From assembly GCA_020722765.1 (NCBI GenBank), contig DYKD01000017.1, positions 1 through 50,043 on the forward strand: a stretch of DNA of 50,043 bases. Direction: 5' to 3'. This stretch comes from Brevinema andersonii. GTDB lineage: Bacteria; Spirochaetota; DYKD01. A model generated the notes under the pieces. The model saw only the letters and a list, made by a program, of their open reading frames with translations, was not told where the DNA came from and did no database searches. The position numbers and the translations under genes are program-made. This document shows positions 19,700 through 30,193 of this stretch, one piece after another. The first letter of the stretch is position 1, and each line of letters opens with the position of its first letter.

Positions 19700-20170
19700 G
19701 TGTCAAGAAAAGGTTCAAGTGTAAAAAGACCCATCGTCCCTGATTATAAGTTCAACAGCCCTGTTGTTACCCGTTTTGTCAATAAGCTCATGCTTGACGG
19801 TAAGAAAGGAATTGCTGAAAGGATTTTTTATAATGCTCTCAATATGGCTAAAGAAAAGCTTAAGCGAGATGAAATGGAAATCATTGATCAGGCTATTCGC
19901 AATGCGGCTCCAGATCTCGAAGTGAAATCACGGCGTGTCGGTGGTGCAACCTACCAGGTCCCAATCGAGGTTACTCCTGAACGAAAAGCCATCATTGCCA
20001 TCAAATGGCTTATTGAATTTGCACGTGCACGAAAAGGTCAGCCGATGGATCAGAAACTTTCTGCAGAAATTATGGATGCTTTCAACAACACGGGTTCAGC
20101 TATAAAGAAAAAAGATGATACTCATAAGATGGCCGAAGCAAATAAGGCTTTTGCTCATTACCGCTGGTAA
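19700..20170 (+). CDS. rpsG: 30S ribosomal protein S7
   Basis: S7 organises the head of the small subunit. The 156 residues contain the conserved VTRFVNKLMLDGKKGIAERI, VGGATYQVPIEV and RKGQPMDQKLSAEI segments. It starts with GTG, supported by AAGGAG eight bases ahead and by the expected N-terminus (SRKGSSVKRPIVPD). The gap to rpsL is 11 bases. Confidence 0.96.
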   Translation: MSRKGSSVKRPIVPDYKFNSPVVTRFVNKLMLDGKKGIAERIFYNALNMAKEKLKRDEMEIIDQAIRNAAPDLEVKSRRVGGATYQVPIEVTPERKAIIAIKWLIEFARARKGQPMDQKLSAEIMDAFNNTGSAIKKKDDTHKMAEANKAFAHYRW

Positions 20171-20185
20171 TCAGCTGATTTTGTC

Positions 20186-22273
20186 ATGAAGGAGGCATTG
20201 AAAACCGATAAAAAATCGGTACGCAATATTGGCATAGTTGCGCATATCGATGCTGGTAAAACTACCACATCAGAACGTATCCTTTTTTACACTGGCAAGA
20301 CATATAAAGTAGGCGAGGTTCATGAAGGTAATACTGAAATGGACTGGATGGATCAGGAAAAAGAACGCGGTATTACCATAACCAGCGCAGCTACTGTCTG
20401 TCTTTGGAAAAAGCATAGGATCAACCTTATTGATACTCCTGGACATGTCGATTTCACTGCTGAAGTCGAACGTTCCTTGCGTGTTCTTGATGGTTGTGTT
20501 GTTGTGTTCTGTGGAGTTTCTGGTGTTGAACCACAATCTGAAAATGTTTGGTCTCAAGCTGATAAATATCATGTCCCGCGTCTGGCTTTTATCAATAAGA
20601 TGGACAGGATTGGTGCGGATTTTGACAGGGTTCTATCCATGATGCATGATCGCCTTTCAGGTAAGCATCTTCCGATTCAATATCCGATAGGTATTGAATC
20701 AGGATTTCAAGGTATAGTAGATCTTGTTGAAAATAAGGCTTATCTCTGGTCTAAAGAGAACTTTGGTTCTGAATTTTTTGAAGCTGAAATTCCAGAAGAA
20801 CTCCAGGATAAGGTGAAAAAAGCACGTTCTCATTTGATTGATTCCATTGTTGAATATGATGATGCGATGTTAGAGAAATACTTGAATGAACATTCACTGT
20901 CTGTTGATGAGATTAAAAGCCTTATTAGGAAGGGATGTCTGAATGACAAACTTGTTCCTGTTCTTTGTGGAAGTGCTTTTAAGAATGTCGGTGTCCAGAA
21001 ACTGCTGGACGGTGTTCTTGACTATTTACCTTCCCCTTTGGATGTAGAGAAGTTTGATGTCCTTTCAAAGGAAGATGGAAAAAAAGAACAGTGGGTGGCA
21101 TCAGATACCAAAAATGGTTTTATGGCTTTGGCTTTTAAAGTTGCTGCTGATCCGCATGTGGGTAAACTGGTATATTTAAAAGTCTATTCAGGTCAATTGA
21201 ATGTAGGTGATCAGCTCTATAATGTCAATAAGGACAAAAAGGAGAGGGTTACAAAAATCCTGCAGATGCATGCGAATAAACGTGAAGAAATTGATTCAGC
21301 TGAATATGGCGATATTATTGCGGTTGCAGGCCCTAAACAGACAATTACGGGCGAAACACTGACTGGGAAACGGAGTCCCTTTCTTTTAGAAACGATGATT
21401 TTCCCTACTCCTGTGATTTCTGTGGCTATTGAACCGAAAAGCAAGGCTGATGAAGAGAAGCTTTTTGAAACCTTGAATGTCTTATCTGAAGAAGACCCGA
21501 CATTCAAGATTGATAATAACAAGGAGACTGGGCAGACCATTATGTCTGGCATGGGCGAGTTGCACCTGGATATCTTGACAACAAGAATGATCAGGGAATT
21601 CAAGGTCAATGCAAATATTGGAAAACCGCAGGTTACGTATAAGGAATCCCTCGTTTCAGAATCAGACGGACATGGTCGTTATGAAAAGGATTTACAAGGA
21701 CATGGACAGTTTGGTGAAGTTCTTATAAGATTAAAACCAGGAAAAACACCAGGAACTGTTGGTTTTCGTTCCCTAGTATCTGATGATGTTATCCCGAAAC
21801 ACTTTGTTCGAAGTGTTGAGGAAGGTGTTAGGGATAGTCTTAAATCTGGCTCTTTAGCTGGTTATGAGATTATTACTGTTGATGTTGAACTTGTAGGTGG
21901 AAGTTATCATCCTACAGATTCATCTGATATTGCCTTTAGGATTGCTTCGAGTATGGCTGTTGATGATGCCTTAAAAAAGGCTAAATCAGTCTTGCTTGAA
22001 CCTATGATGACGACTGAAGTCATCGTTCCTGAAGAGTTTGTTGGAGAGGTCATTTCTGATTTAAATGCCAGACGATCAAGAATAACGGCCATTGCTGATT
22101 TTGTGGCAGGTCGCCAGAAAGTTGTAAAAGCAGATGTTCCGTTGTCTGAGATGTTCGGTTATTCAACGGTATTAAGATCCCTTTCGCAAGGACGTGCGAC
22201 TTATAGCATGCAGTTTGCCTGCTATAACAGGGTTTCGGATTCTGTTGAAAAACGTATTTTAGGTATTGGTTAA
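20186..22273 (+). CDS. fusA: Elongation factor G (canonical GTP site)
   Basis: EF-G moves tRNAs and mRNA after peptide bond formation. The 695 residues have all five G motifs intact: [32 protein letters not shown] and GSAF. It also has domain IV ([15 protein letters not shown]) and domain V. The [22 protein letters not shown] stretch resembles the spdEFG1/mitochondrial EFG1 branch that spirochaetes carry, but that placement is tentative. No good ribosome binding site precedes the ATG at 20186. AAGGAGG instead lies inside the first codons, ahead of TTG at 20198, so the true start may be either. Confidence 0.95.
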   Translation: MKEALKTDKKSVRNIGIVAHIDAGKTTTSERILFYTGKTYKVGEVHEGNTEMDWMDQEKERGITITSAATVCLWKKHRINLIDTPGHVDFTAEVERSLRVLDGCVVVFCGVSGVEPQSENVWSQADKYHVPRLAFINKMDRIGADFDRVLSMMHDRLSGKHLPIQYPIGIESGFQGIVDLVENKAYLWSKENFGSEFFEAEIPEELQDKVKKARSHLIDSIVEYDDAMLEKYLNEHSLSVDEIKSLIRKGCLNDKLVPVLCGSAFKNVGVQKLLDGVLDYLPSPLDVEKFDVLSKEDGKKEQWVASDTKNGFMALAFKVAADPHVGKLVYLKVYSGQLNVGDQLYNVNKDKKERVTKILQMHANKREEIDSAEYGDIIAVAGPKQTITGETLTGKRSPFLLETMIFPTPVISVAIEPKSKADEEKLFETLNVLSEEDPTFKIDNNKETGQTIMSGMGELHLDILTTRMIREFKVNANIGKPQVTYKESLVSESDGHGRYEKDLQGHGQFGEVLIRLKPGKTPGTVGFRSLVSDDVIPKHFVRSVEEGVRDSLKSGSLAGYEIITVDVELVGGSYHPTDSSDIAFRIASSMAVDDALKKAKSVLLEPMMTTEVIVPEEFVGEVISDLNARRSRITAIADFVAGRQKVVKADVPLSEMFGYSTVLRSLSQGRATYSMQFACYNRVSDSVEKRILGIG

Positions 22274-22325
22274 GTGTTTACATATATTTCGAAAAAAAAA
22301 TTAAAAGCCCGTAAGGAGGAAGACG

Positions 22326-23552
22326 ATGGCAAAAGAAAAGTTTAACCGTTCAAAACCTCATGTTAATGTTGGTACGATCGGTCATATCAGCCATGGTAAG
22401 TCAACCTTGACTGCAGCGATCACAAAGGTCCTGTCCAAGAAAGGTTTGTCGGATTTCAAGTCCTATGCTGATGTTTCAGTATCTTCAGGTTCCAGAAAAA
22501 TGGATACCAAGGATCAGACAAAGAAGATCGTAACGATCTCAACGTCACATGTAGAGTACCAGTCTGATAAAAGGCATTATGCCCATATCGACTGCCCTGG
22601 ACATGCTGACTACATTAAAAACATGATTACTGGTGCGGCTCAGATGGATGGAGCCATCCTTGTTGTCGCAGCAGATGACTCTGTTATGCCCCAGACAAAG
22701 GAACATGTGCTTCTTGCTCGTCAGGTTGGTGTTCCAAGCATCGTGGTTTACCTGAACAAAGTTGATATTGTTGATGCTGACATGATTGAACTCGTAGAAT
22801 CTGAAATTCGTGATACTCTTAACAAATATGACTATCCTGGTGATAAGACTCCTATTATCCGTGGTTCAGCTTATAAGGCTCTTTATGAAGATGCACCTTC
22901 AGCAGAAGGAGCTGGTTCCATTGAAAAACTTATGGAAACACTCGATTCCTATATCCCAGAACCGGTTAGAGATATTGACAAGCCATTTTTAATGCCTATT
23001 GAGGATGTCTTTACAATTACTGGCCGTGGAACTGTAGCTACAGGTGCCATAACACGTGGTAAAGTAAAGCTCAATGATAAACTTGAAATAGTAGGTTTCC
23101 GTGAAACACGTGACACTGTTTGTACTGGTATTGAGATGTTCAAAAAAGAGATGGATGAAGGTGCAGCTGGCGATAACGTTGGATTGCTTCTACGTGGAAT
23201 GGAAAAGAAGGATGTCGAACGTGGAATGGTTTTGGCTGCCCCGAAATCTATTACTCCCCACAAGAAGTTTAAGGGACAGATATATGTTCTGACCAAGGAA
23301 GAAGGTGGTCGTCATACGCCATTCTTTAATAATTACCGTCCTCAGTTCTACATACGTACAACCGATGTGACTGGTTCTGTAACGCTTCCAGAGGGTGTTG
23401 AAATGGTTATGCCTGGCGACCATCTTGAAGGTGGAAAGACCCTTGTCGTTGAATTGATTAGCCCTGTTGCTTTGGAAAAAGGCCAGAAATTTGCTATCCG
23501 TGAAGGCGGTCGTACTGTTGCTTCTGGTTCAGTTGTTGATATTATCGAATAA
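22326..23552 (+). CDS. tuf: Elongation factor Tu with divergent G1 and switch I
   Basis: EF-Tu delivers aminoacyl-tRNA to the ribosome. The 408 residues (usual 393-400) have normal G3 ([12 protein letters not shown], His93), G4 (NKVD, 144-147), G5 (GSAYKAL) and domains 2 and 3 close to treponemal EF-Tu. The P-loop reads GHISHGKS, with Ser22 in place of the invariant Asp and Ser26 for Thr. Switch I reads KKIVTI instead of ARGITI: the Arg is Lys67 and the Gly is Ile68, while the magnesium Thr is kept as Thr70. The loop before it is about eight residues longer and lost NAPEEKARG. In domain 2, TGRVERG has become TGAITRG. TAAGGAGGAAG precedes the ATG. It is the last gene before a terminator. Confidence 0.93.
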   Translation: MAKEKFNRSKPHVNVGTIGHISHGKSTLTAAITKVLSKKGLSDFKSYADVSVSSGSRKMDTKDQTKKIVTISTSHVEYQSDKRHYAHIDCPGHADYIKNMITGAAQMDGAILVVAADDSVMPQTKEHVLLARQVGVPSIVVYLNKVDIVDADMIELVESEIRDTLNKYDYPGDKTPIIRGSAYKALYEDAPSAEGAGSIEKLMETLDSYIPEPVRDIDKPFLMPIEDVFTITGRGTVATGAITRGKVKLNDKLEIVGFRETRDTVCTGIEMFKKEMDEGAAGDNVGLLLRGMEKKDVERGMVLAAPKSITPHKKFKGQIYVLTKEEGGRHTPFFNNYRPQFYIRTTDVTGSVTLPEGVEMVMPGDHLEGGKTLVVELISPVALEKGQKFAIREGGRTVASGSVVDIIE

Positions 23553-23567
23553 TCACTACGAAATGAT

Positions 23568-23596
23568 AAAAAAGGGAACTTCATGTTCCCTTTTTT
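23568..23596 (+). terminator. Rho-independent terminator after tuf
   Basis: A perfect 12-base-pair stem (AAAAAAGGGAAC / GTTCCCTTTTTT) with loop TTCAT is followed by a long T-rich run. It lies 15 bases after the tuf stop and closes the secE-to-tuf transcription unit. Confidence 0.9.
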
Positions 23597-23637
23597 ATTG
23601 TTTTTTTTAATATTTTGTTATTTTTTTTATAAAAAAT

Positions 23638-23665
23638 TTGACAAAACGCTAAAAAACATTATATT
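23638..23665 (+). promoter_or_regulatory. Promoter for the S10-spc-alpha operon
   Basis: TTGACA at 23638-23643 and TATATT at 23660-23665 are 16 bases apart. They follow the tuf terminator, about 70 bases before rpsJ, in an A/T-rich stretch that also holds an UP-element-like run. This is the only clear promoter ahead of the ribosomal superoperon. Confidence 0.7.
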
Positions 23666-23736
23666 TAATGACGCTTTTTAACGTTTGATTCGTTATTTAA
23701 GCATATGATGAAATTTATTAAATAAAAGGATGAGTC

Positions 23737-24045
23737 GTGGTAGAGAATAAAATCAGAGTCAAGCTAAAAGCCTATGACAGCGAGCTTTTGGACAAATCGT
23801 CCAAAGATATTGTATTGACGGCCAAAAGAACCGGCGCTGATGTTTCCGGCCCGATTCCTCTGCCTACAAAGATTAACCGTTATACGGTTCTTCGTTCACC
23901 CCACGTCAATAAAAAGTCACGTGAACAATTTGAAATGCGTACTCATAAGCGCCTTATAGATATCCTCAACCCCACGCCTGATACAATTGATGCTCTAATG
24001 AAGCTCGACCTCCCTGCCGGCGTGTATGTTGAAATCAAACAATAG
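23737..24045 (+). CDS. rpsJ: 30S ribosomal protein S10
   Basis: S10 belongs to the small-subunit head and also serves as the NusE antitermination factor. The 102 residues match over the whole length ([46 protein letters not shown]). The start is GTG with AAAGGA upstream. It heads the operon after its own promoter. Confidence 0.96.
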   Translation: MVENKIRVKLKAYDSELLDKSSKDIVLTAKRTGADVSGPIPLPTKINRYTVLRSPHVNKKSREQFEMRTHKRLIDILNPTPDTIDALMKLDLPAGVYVEIKQ

Positions 24046-24055
24046 GATGTTAGCC

Positions 24056-24688
24056 ATGCCTTGCGGTCTTATCGGAAGAAAAATCGGAATGACACAATTA
24101 TTTGATGATGTTGGAAATGTTACTCCTGTGACGGTTATTGAAGCAGGTCCATGTACTGTAATTGAAAAGAATACTCTTGAGCGAAATGGTTATTCTTCTA
24201 TTACTCTTGGTTTTCAAGAAAGAAAAGAAAAGCATGTAAGAAAACCACAAGCTGGTTTTTATAAAAAGCAGAATATCACTCCTAAAAAAGTTCTTAAAGA
24301 ATTTAGATTCCCAGGACATGATGCTTTTAATATTGGAGATGTGATTAGTCTTGATAAGTTCAAAGAAGCGGATTTTATTGATGTTACTGGTATTACTAAA
24401 GGTAAAGGATTTCAAGGTGTTGTGAGACGCCATGGCATGTCTGGTGGTCCTGGTGGTCACGGTTCTCATCTTGGTCGCGAAGCTGGTTCTACTGGTATGA
24501 GAGAACATCCAGGGCATGTTTTTAAGAATCATAGAATGCCTGGGCATATGGGCAATGAACAAGTGACAACCCAGAATCTTAGAATAGTAAAAATAGACCA
24601 ATCCCAGAACCTTCTTTTTATTGAAGGTTCTGTACCAGGTAAAAATCAAGGGATTGTCTATATTAAGTCTTCTGTGAAGAAGCAGTAA
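24056..24688 (+). CDS. rplC: 50S ribosomal protein L3
   Basis: L3 is an early 23S-binding protein near the peptidyl transferase centre. I start it at 24056 ([16 protein letters not shown]), which matches the family N-terminus and gives 210 residues. A farther upstream ATG would overlap rpsJ. The central loop [21 protein letters not shown] and the C-terminal [14 protein letters not shown] are typical. The ribosome binding site is weak (AGGA), so coupling to rpsJ is likely. Confidence 0.95.
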   Translation: MPCGLIGRKIGMTQLFDDVGNVTPVTVIEAGPCTVIEKNTLERNGYSSITLGFQERKEKHVRKPQAGFYKKQNITPKKVLKEFRFPGHDAFNIGDVISLDKFKEADFIDVTGITKGKGFQGVVRRHGMSGGPGGHGSHLGREAGSTGMREHPGHVFKNHRMPGHMGNEQVTTQNLRIVKIDQSQNLLFIEGSVPGKNQGIVYIKSSVKKQ

Positions 24689-24699
24689 GGGAGTTTTTC

Positions 24700-25323
24700 A
24701 TGCAGGCCGATGTCGTTAACAAATCCGGAGAGCCGGTCAAAAAAGTAGAGCTCAACGACGCTATTTTCAATTGTGATATGAATTCTGATCTTATTTTTAG
24801 GGCAATCACTTTTGAACAGGCGAATAAGAGAACTGGAACAGCCTTTTTTAAGAATAGAGAACTTGTTTCTTTGACTGGAAAAAAAATGTTCAAGCAGAAA
24901 GGTACGGGAAATGCTCGTCATGGTGCCGCTAGTTCAAATATTTTTGTTGGAGGCGGTGCCGCTTTTGGAGCACAACGCCATAATTTCAAAAAAGATTTAC
25001 CTAAAAAAATGAAAAAAAAGGCATTGTTTTGTCTTTTATCATTGAAAATGAAAGATAAAAAATTTCATATCGTTGATAAGTTCGATGTCCCTACTGGTAA
25101 GACAAAAGAGCTTGTTTCTCAGCTTAAAGATGTTATTAATATGAATAAGAAATTTCTTCTTATAAATGACCCAGCTAATTTAAATGTCAAGCGTTCAGCT
25201 ATGAATATCAATAAACTTTCTTATATTGATTTTTCAAGTCTTAACTCATTGTCCCTTTATGAGACTAATGATGTGGTTACAGATGTCGCGACAGCTGAAA
25301 AACTCAACGCGATGCGCGTATAA
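24700..25323 (+). CDS. rplD: 50S ribosomal protein L4
   Basis: L4 lines the exit tunnel and in enterics represses the S10 operon. The 207 residues have the conserved loop KKMFKQKGTGNARHGAAS and AFGAQRHNFKKDLPKKMKKKAL. The N- and C-terminal parts are more divergent than average, as usual for L4. AAGGGAG precedes the ATG. Confidence 0.93.
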   Translation: MQADVVNKSGEPVKKVELNDAIFNCDMNSDLIFRAITFEQANKRTGTAFFKNRELVSLTGKKMFKQKGTGNARHGAASSNIFVGGGAAFGAQRHNFKKDLPKKMKKKALFCLLSLKMKDKKFHIVDKFDVPTGKTKELVSQLKDVINMNKKFLLINDPANLNVKRSAMNINKLSYIDFSSLNSLSLYETNDVVTDVATAEKLNAMRV

Positions 25324-25334
25324 AGGATTCTAAA

Positions 25335-25625
25335 ATGTTGGATAGAAATGATATCATAATCCGGCCAATATTGACTGAAAAAAGCACTGATTTAAGGAAA
25401 AAACTAAATAAGTATTTGTTTGAGGTGAGTAAGCTTGTCAATAAGACTGAAGCTAAAAAAACAATTGAAAAAATGTTTAATGTTAAGGTCATAAAATGTA
25501 ATATTTTGAATGAAAAAGGCAAGATGAAACGTCGCAGAATGTCTGTCGGTTTCCAAAATGACTGGAAGAAAATAATTGTTACACTTGCCAAAGGTCAGAA
25601 AATTGAATTTTTTGAAGGATTTTAA
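25335..25625 (+). CDS. rplW: 50S ribosomal protein L23
   Basis: L23 sits at the tunnel exit and docks trigger factor and the signal recognition particle. The 96 residues show [37 protein letters not shown] and a basic central part. AAAGGA lies upstream of the ATG. It is followed by rplB after two bases, so the genes are coupled. Confidence 0.95.
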   Translation: MLDRNDIIIRPILTEKSTDLRKKLNKYLFEVSKLVNKTEAKKTIEKMFNVKVIKCNILNEKGKMKRRRMSVGFQNDWKKIIVTLAKGQKIEFFEGF

Positions 25626-25627
25626 TA

Positions 25628-26455
25628 ATGGCAATTAAAAAATATAGACCAGTAACTCCTTCTCTCCGTGGTACAACACGTCTTGTAAGAGATGAAATTA
25701 CTAAAAAAAATCCGCATAAACCTTTGACTGGTGGAAATTCTAAACGTTCAAGTGGACGAGGTTATGACGGTCATATTACTATAAGACGTCGTGGTGGTGG
25801 TCATAAAAGACTGTACCGTTTGATTGATTTTAAAAGAAACAAGTTTGATGTCCCTGCCCATGTTGTCGGAATAGAATATGATCCAAATAGGACTGCGAAT
25901 ATTGCTCTCATTAAATATAAAGATGGTGAATATGCCTATATTCTTGCACCTTTAGGTCTTAAAGTCGGTGCTGTTATTGAGTCTGGTCGAAACAAGAAAC
26001 ATGAAATAGGTAATTCCATGCCTATCCAGGATATTCAGATTGGTACAATCTTACATAACGTGGAAATAAAACCTGGAAAAGGTGGACAGATTGCTCGTTC
26101 TGCTGGAACATTTATTACACTTATCGCTAAAGAAGAAGACAAGGATTATTGTGTAGTTCGTATGCCTTCTGGAGAAGTCAGATATATCCATAAGACTTGT
26201 ATGGCTACAATTGGACAACTCGGAAATGTAGATCACATGAATGAGGATTTAGGTAAAGCGGGTCGTAGTAGGTGGATGGGACGTCGGCCCAAAGTCAGAG
26301 GGGTTGCAATGAATCCAGTTGATCATCCATTAGGTGGTGGTGAAGGAAAAACCTCTGGTGGAAGGAATCCGTTGACACCATGGGGTAAACCAACTCGTGG
26401 ATATAAGACTGTTCGTAAGAAAAATCCTCTTATTATTACAAAAAGGAGTAAATAA
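25628..26455 (+). CDS. rplB: 50S ribosomal protein L2
   Basis: L2 bridges the subunits and is essential for peptidyl transferase assembly. The 275 residues contain the signature [19 protein letters not shown]-type stretch as [20 protein letters not shown], and the C-terminal [21 protein letters not shown] with its conserved His. AAGGATTTTAAT precedes the ATG. Confidence 0.97.
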   Translation: MAIKKYRPVTPSLRGTTRLVRDEITKKNPHKPLTGGNSKRSSGRGYDGHITIRRRGGGHKRLYRLIDFKRNKFDVPAHVVGIEYDPNRTANIALIKYKDGEYAYILAPLGLKVGAVIESGRNKKHEIGNSMPIQDIQIGTILHNVEIKPGKGGQIARSAGTFITLIAKEEDKDYCVVRMPSGEVRYIHKTCMATIGQLGNVDHMNEDLGKAGRSRWMGRRPKVRGVAMNPVDHPLGGGEGKTSGGRNPLTPWGKPTRGYKTVRKKNPLIITKRSK

Positions 26456-26460
26456 ACCCT

Positions 26461-26748
26461 ATGTCACGTTCGGTTAAGAAAGGTCCATATGTTGACCCTA
26501 AACTCCTCTCCAAAGTGGAAAAAATAAACCAGTCAAAAGAGAAAAAGATTATCAAGACTTGGTCTCGTCGTTCGACAATTTTTCCAGAATTCGTAGGACA
26601 TACTTTTTCTGTTTATAATGGTAAAAAGTTCCAGAATGTCTATGTGACAGAAAATATGGTTGGTCATAAATTAGGTGAATTTGTTTTGACCCGAATTTTT
26701 AAGGGTCATGGTACGTCCAAGAAAGATGAAGCTCCTTCACCGGCATAA
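26461..26748 (+). CDS. rpsS: 30S ribosomal protein S19
   Basis: S19 is in the small-subunit head next to S13. The 95 residues match fully ([55 protein letters not shown]). The spacing to rplB is five bases. AAAAGGAG lies 9-15 bases ahead, inside the rplB tail. Confidence 0.96.
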   Translation: MSRSVKKGPYVDPKLLSKVEKINQSKEKKIIKTWSRRSTIFPEFVGHTFSVYNGKKFQNVYVTENMVGHKLGEFVLTRIFKGHGTSKKDEAPSPA

Positions 26749-26754
26749 TGAGGT

Positions 26755-27111
26755 ATGAAAATGGAAGTCAAAGTCGTTAATAAATATATACGCATGTCAC
26801 CACGTAAGGTTCGTCCAGTGATTAAGCAACTGTCCAATATGGAAGTGTCACAAGCAATGAACTTGATGAAATTCGTTAAACGTGGTGTTTCTCTGGATGT
26901 CTATAAGACTTTAAAATCAGGGAAAGCCAATGCTCAAGTAATCAATCCTGATATCAAGGAATTATATATAAAAAAAATCGCTGTAGATAGTGGTCCACAG
27001 TTAAAGAGATGGAAATCCATTTCTCGTGGTAGGGCCAGCAAGATACTTAAAAGGACGACCCATTTGACTGTTGTGTTGTCTGATCAGATTTCCAAAGGAG
27101 GAAGAGGCTGA
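26755..27111 (+). CDS. rplV: 50S ribosomal protein L22
   Basis: L22 lines the exit tunnel with a long hairpin. The 118 residues include [13 protein letters not shown] and [23 protein letters not shown]-type stretches (hairpin near 80-103). An in-frame ATG two codons later (26761) is also possible. The stop overlaps the rpsC start. Confidence 0.95.
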   Translation: MKMEVKVVNKYIRMSPRKVRPVIKQLSNMEVSQAMNLMKFVKRGVSLDVYKTLKSGKANAQVINPDIKELYIKKIAVDSGPQLKRWKSISRGRASKILKRTTHLTVVLSDQISKGGRG

Positions 27112-27788
27112 TGGGCCAGAAAGTTAATCCCTACGGTTTAAGACTCGGAATTGTTAAGAATTGGAAGTCAATATGGTATGATGAAAAAGATTATGCGAAA
27201 AATTTCCTAGAAGATATAAAGATAAGGGATTTTTTCCCTAAGCTTTCTTTGAAAGACGGTAAAGATTATGGTATCGCTGATATTGTAATTGAAAGGTTTC
27301 CTGCTAAAATCAATATTAATATACTGACTGCACGTCCTGGTATGATTTATGGACCTAAAGGTGCTAATATTGAAGAAATAAAAAAACAATTGGAAAAAAT
27401 GTTAAGCAAATCCGTAAAAATCAATATTAAACCAATTAAAAAAGCGGAGTTAAATGCTATACTAGTAGCTCAAACTATTACTGCCCAACTTGAAAAAAGG
27501 ATTCCTTTCAGAAGAGCTATGAAACAGGCTATGACAAATGCATTGCAGGCTGGAGCAAAAGGTATAAAAATCCGTTGTAGTGGTCGCTTGGCTGGTGCTG
27601 AAATAGCACGTGTTGAAGCTTATCAAGAAGGTAAAGTACCTCTTCATACCCTTCGTGCAGATATTGATTATGGTGCTGCTGAAGCAAAGACGACTTTTGG
27701 GAAGATTGGCGTAAAAGTATGGATTTATCATGGTGATGTTTTTTCTAAAGGCTTAAACGCCAAATCTGATACAAAAGAGATGAGGTAG
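27111..27788 (+). CDS. rpsC: 30S ribosomal protein S3
   Basis: S3 forms part of the mRNA entry channel. The 225 residues have the N-terminal [13 protein letters not shown], a KH domain with the GxxG loop as [10 protein letters not shown] (about 81-90), and the C-terminal S3 domain ([20 protein letters not shown]). The ATG overlaps the rplV stop by one base. AAAGGAGGAAGAG upstream is a strong site. Confidence 0.97.
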   Translation: MGQKVNPYGLRLGIVKNWKSIWYDEKDYAKNFLEDIKIRDFFPKLSLKDGKDYGIADIVIERFPAKININILTARPGMIYGPKGANIEEIKKQLEKMLSKSVKINIKPIKKAELNAILVAQTITAQLEKRIPFRRAMKQAMTNALQAGAKGIKIRCSGRLAGAEIARVEAYQEGKVPLHTLRADIDYGAAEAKTTFGKIGVKVWIYHGDVFSKGLNAKSDTKEMR

Positions 27789-27794
27789 TTTTTC

Positions 27795-28199
27795 ATGTTA
27801 ATGCCTTCCAAAACAAAATATCGTAAGCAATTCAGAGGAAGAACAAAAGGCCTTTCTAAAGGTGGATTTAAACTGAATTTCGGTGATTACGGGCTTTGTG
27901 CCATTGAACCAGGATGGATTACAGCTAACCAGATTGAAGCAGCGCGTATTGCTATTTCTCGTGCTATAAAAAAAGGTGGTAAACTTTGGATTAGGATTTT
28001 CCCAGATAAACCAATTACAAAAAAACCTTTGGAAGTAAAGATGGGAAAAGGCAAGGGTAATCCTGAGTTTTGGGTAGCTGTTGTAAAACCAGGAAGGATG
28101 CTCTTTGAAATGACTGGAGTCACAAAAGAGGAAGCTCAGAAGTGTCTTAGGGTTGCTGGACATAAACTTTGTATTAAAACTACATTCAAGGAAAGATAA
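27795..28199 (+). CDS. rplP: 50S ribosomal protein L16
   Basis: L16 binds near the A site. The 134 residues have [19 protein letters not shown] and the conserved [25 protein letters not shown] segment, including the Arg-rich region whose hydroxylation is known in E. coli. It is preceded by GAGGTAG. The stop is directly followed by rpmC. Confidence 0.96.
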   Translation: MLMPSKTKYRKQFRGRTKGLSKGGFKLNFGDYGLCAIEPGWITANQIEAARIAISRAIKKGGKLWIRIFPDKPITKKPLEVKMGKGKGNPEFWVAVVKPGRMLFEMTGVTKEEAQKCLRVAGHKLCIKTTFKER

Positions 28200-28201
28200 G
28201 C

Positions 28202-28423
28202 ATGGCTGACAAAATCAAGTTTGATACGATGACTGCATCAGAACTTAAACATAAATTGCAGGATTTTAAGGAAGAGTTTAGGAATTTGCGGTTTAATAAG
28301 GTCATTGGCCAGCTTGCGAATACAAGCAGGATTAAGAATGTAAAAAGATATATTGCTAGGATTAATACTCTTTTAAATGAATATAAGTTGAATATTCGTA
28401 AACCAAATGAAAATAAGGAATGA
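28202..28423 (+). CDS. rpmC: 50S ribosomal protein L29
   Basis: L29 is a small helical hairpin at the tunnel exit. The 73 residues show [29 protein letters not shown] and [17 protein letters not shown]-terminal extension of about eight polar residues is present. AAGGAAAGATAAGC precedes the ATG. Confidence 0.93.
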   Translation: MADKIKFDTMTASELKHKLQDFKEEFRNLRFNKVIGQLANTSRIKNVKRYIARINTLLNEYKLNIRKPNENKE

Positions 28424-28428
28424 TAAAC

Positions 28429-28692
28429 ATGACTGAAAGTAATAAGGAAAAAGCGTCCTTTATTGTCGGTAAAGTTACAAGTAATAAGATGAAGAATACT
28501 GTAACTCTTGTTCGTCTTAATCGTCAGTTGGATTCCAAGTATCATAAGATTTTAATTCAGAGCACAAAATTTTCAGCTCATGATGAAGGAAATAAGTGTA
28601 ATCCTGGAGATATTGTGAAAATCGCTCCTTCTAGACCTCTAAGCAAGCTAAAACGTTGGAAGGTAATTGAAATAATTGAAAAAGCCAGATAA
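28429..28692 (+). CDS. rpsQ: 30S ribosomal protein S17
   Basis: S17 is a primary 16S-binding protein with an OB fold. The ATG at 28429 is chosen over one at 28420 because AAGGA (28415-28419) is then nine bases away. The product has 87 residues: [21 protein letters not shown], then [19 protein letters not shown] and a [18 protein letters not shown] end. It is coupled to rpmC. Confidence 0.94.
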   Translation: MTESNKEKASFIVGKVTSNKMKNTVTLVRLNRQLDSKYHKILIQSTKFSAHDEGNKCNPGDIVKIAPSRPLSKLKRWKVIEIIEKAR

Positions 28693-28705
28693 GGCAAGGT
28701 GACCT

Positions 28706-29074
28706 ATGATTCAGTTAACAACAGAACTAAAAGTTGCAGATAATTCCGGTGCAAAAAGAATAATGTGTTTTAATGTCTTGGGTGGATCAAGAAAAAGATA
28801 TGCACGTTTAGGAGATGTGATTGTCGCCTCAGTGAAAGAAGCTTTGCCTAATGGTGCTATTAAAAAAGGAGAAGTTGTAAAAGCTGTTGTTGTTAGGACA
28901 GCCAAAGAAGTTCGTAGAAAAGACGGTTCATATATACGATTTGATGAAAATGCAGCTGTTCTTATTGATGCTCAGAATAATCCTAGGGGAACACGTATTT
29001 TTGGACCAGTGGCTAGGGAATTAAGAGAAAAAAACTATCTTAAGATCATTTCTTTGGCACCAGAAGTAATTTAA
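28706..29074 (+). CDS. rplN: 50S ribosomal protein L14
   Basis: L14 sits at the subunit interface. The 122 residues match throughout ([57 protein letters not shown]). AAGGCAAGG lies upstream of the ATG. Confidence 0.97.
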   Translation: MIQLTTELKVADNSGAKRIMCFNVLGGSRKRYARLGDVIVASVKEALPNGAIKKGEVVKAVVVRTAKEVRRKDGSYIRFDENAAVLIDAQNNPRGTRIFGPVARELREKNYLKIISLAPEVI

Positions 29075-29086
29075 GGAGACTATTGG

Positions 29087-29419
29087 ATGAAAGGCAAGAA
29101 TTTACATATAAAGAAAAATGATGTTGTCAAAGTGATTGCTGGATCTCAGAAAGGGAAAACCGCTAAGATTCTTCATATAAACATGGCTAAAGAGACGGTT
29201 CTTCTCGAAGGTGTAAATATTCATAAGAAACATGCAAGACCTTCCCAAGAACGACCTAAAGGTGGCATTATTGATATGGAAGCTCCACTTGATATTTCCA
29301 ATGTCATGTTGGTATGTCCTCGATGCAATAAGATAACACGGGTAAACTTTAAAAAGCTTGAAGATGGCAAGAATGTTCGCGTCTGCAAAAAATGTCATGA
29401 GATTGTAGACAAGGTTTAA
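29087..29419 (+). CDS. rplX: 50S ribosomal protein L24 with zinc-type cysteine pairs
   Basis: L24 starts assembly of the large subunit. The 110 residues include a KOW motif (DVVKVIAGSQKGKTAKIL) and then two cysteine pairs, CPRC and CKKC, in the C-terminal part, a form seen in many non-enteric bacteria. AAGGAG precedes the ATG. Confidence 0.95.
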   Translation: MKGKNLHIKKNDVVKVIAGSQKGKTAKILHINMAKETVLLEGVNIHKKHARPSQERPKGGIIDMEAPLDISNVMLVCPRCNKITRVNFKKLEDGKNVRVCKKCHEIVDKV

Positions 29420-29431
29420 AGGAGCTAACGA

Positions 29432-29977
29432 ATGATTGCACGGTTAAAGGATTATTATATAAAGACTGTTGTACCTGAGATTATGAAAAAAAATGGTCTT
29501 TCAAATCTTCATCAAGTTCCACGTTTGGATAAAATTGTTTTGAATGTAGGAATTGGAGAGGCCAAAGACAATGCCAATCTTTTAAAGAGTTATGTTGAAG
29601 AGATGACTCTTATATCTGGACAAAAACCTGTAGTAACAAAAGCAAAGAAATCAATTGCAAATTTTAAGATTAGGCAAGATCAGGCTGTTGGAATCAAAGT
29701 GACACTTCGTGGTCTTCGCATGTATGAGTTCCTTGATCGTTTTGTCAATATAGCTCTTCCTCGTGTAAAGGATTTCAAGGGTGTATCAAATAAATCTTTT
29801 GATAAATCTGGAAATTATTCACTTGGAATCAAAGAACAGTATATTTTCCCGGAAATTAATTTTGACAAGATACAGAAAGTACATGGAATGGATATCATTA
29901 TTGCCATGAAAAGTGATTCACCTGAGTTATCGCGGCAAGTTCTTGAAATGCTCGGTATGCCGTTTAGAAAAAAATAA
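29432..29977 (+). CDS. rplE: 50S ribosomal protein L5
   Basis: L5 binds 5S rRNA in the central protuberance. The 181 residues have the family stretches PRLDKIVLNVGIGEAKDN, SGQKPVVTKAKKSIANFKIR and FDKSGNYSLGIKEQYIFPEI. AAAGGAG lies upstream of the ATG. Confidence 0.97.
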   Translation: MIARLKDYYIKTVVPEIMKKNGLSNLHQVPRLDKIVLNVGIGEAKDNANLLKSYVEEMTLISGQKPVVTKAKKSIANFKIRQDQAVGIKVTLRGLRMYEFLDRFVNIALPRVKDFKGVSNKSFDKSGNYSLGIKEQYIFPEINFDKIQKVHGMDIIIAMKSDSPELSRQVLEMLGMPFRKK

Positions 29978-29994
29978 GAAATTTTGGAGGATGA

Positions 29995-30180
29995 ATGGCT
30001 AAAAAATGCCTTATAGAAAAATCGAATAAAACACCTCGGTTCAAGGTTCGGAGTTATAACCGATGTCAGCTGTGTGGTCGTTCACGTGGTTATCTTAGGA
30101 AATTCAAGGTTTGTAGGATTTGTTTTAGAAAACTGGCTAGTGTTGGTCAGATTCCTGGTGTGAAGAAATCGAGTTGGTAA
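29995..30180 (+). CDS. rpsN: 30S ribosomal protein S14, type Z (zinc-binding)
   Basis: The 61-residue S14 is the short zinc-ribbon form, with CQLCGR and CRICFRKLA providing four cysteines, rather than the 100-residue zinc-free form of enterics. TTTGGAGG precedes the ATG. It lies in its usual place between rplE and rpsH. Confidence 0.96.
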   Translation: MAKKCLIEKSNKTPRFKVRSYNRCQLCGRSRGYLRKFKVCRICFRKLASVGQIPGVKKSSW

Positions 30181-30193
30181 AGGAGATTACTGA

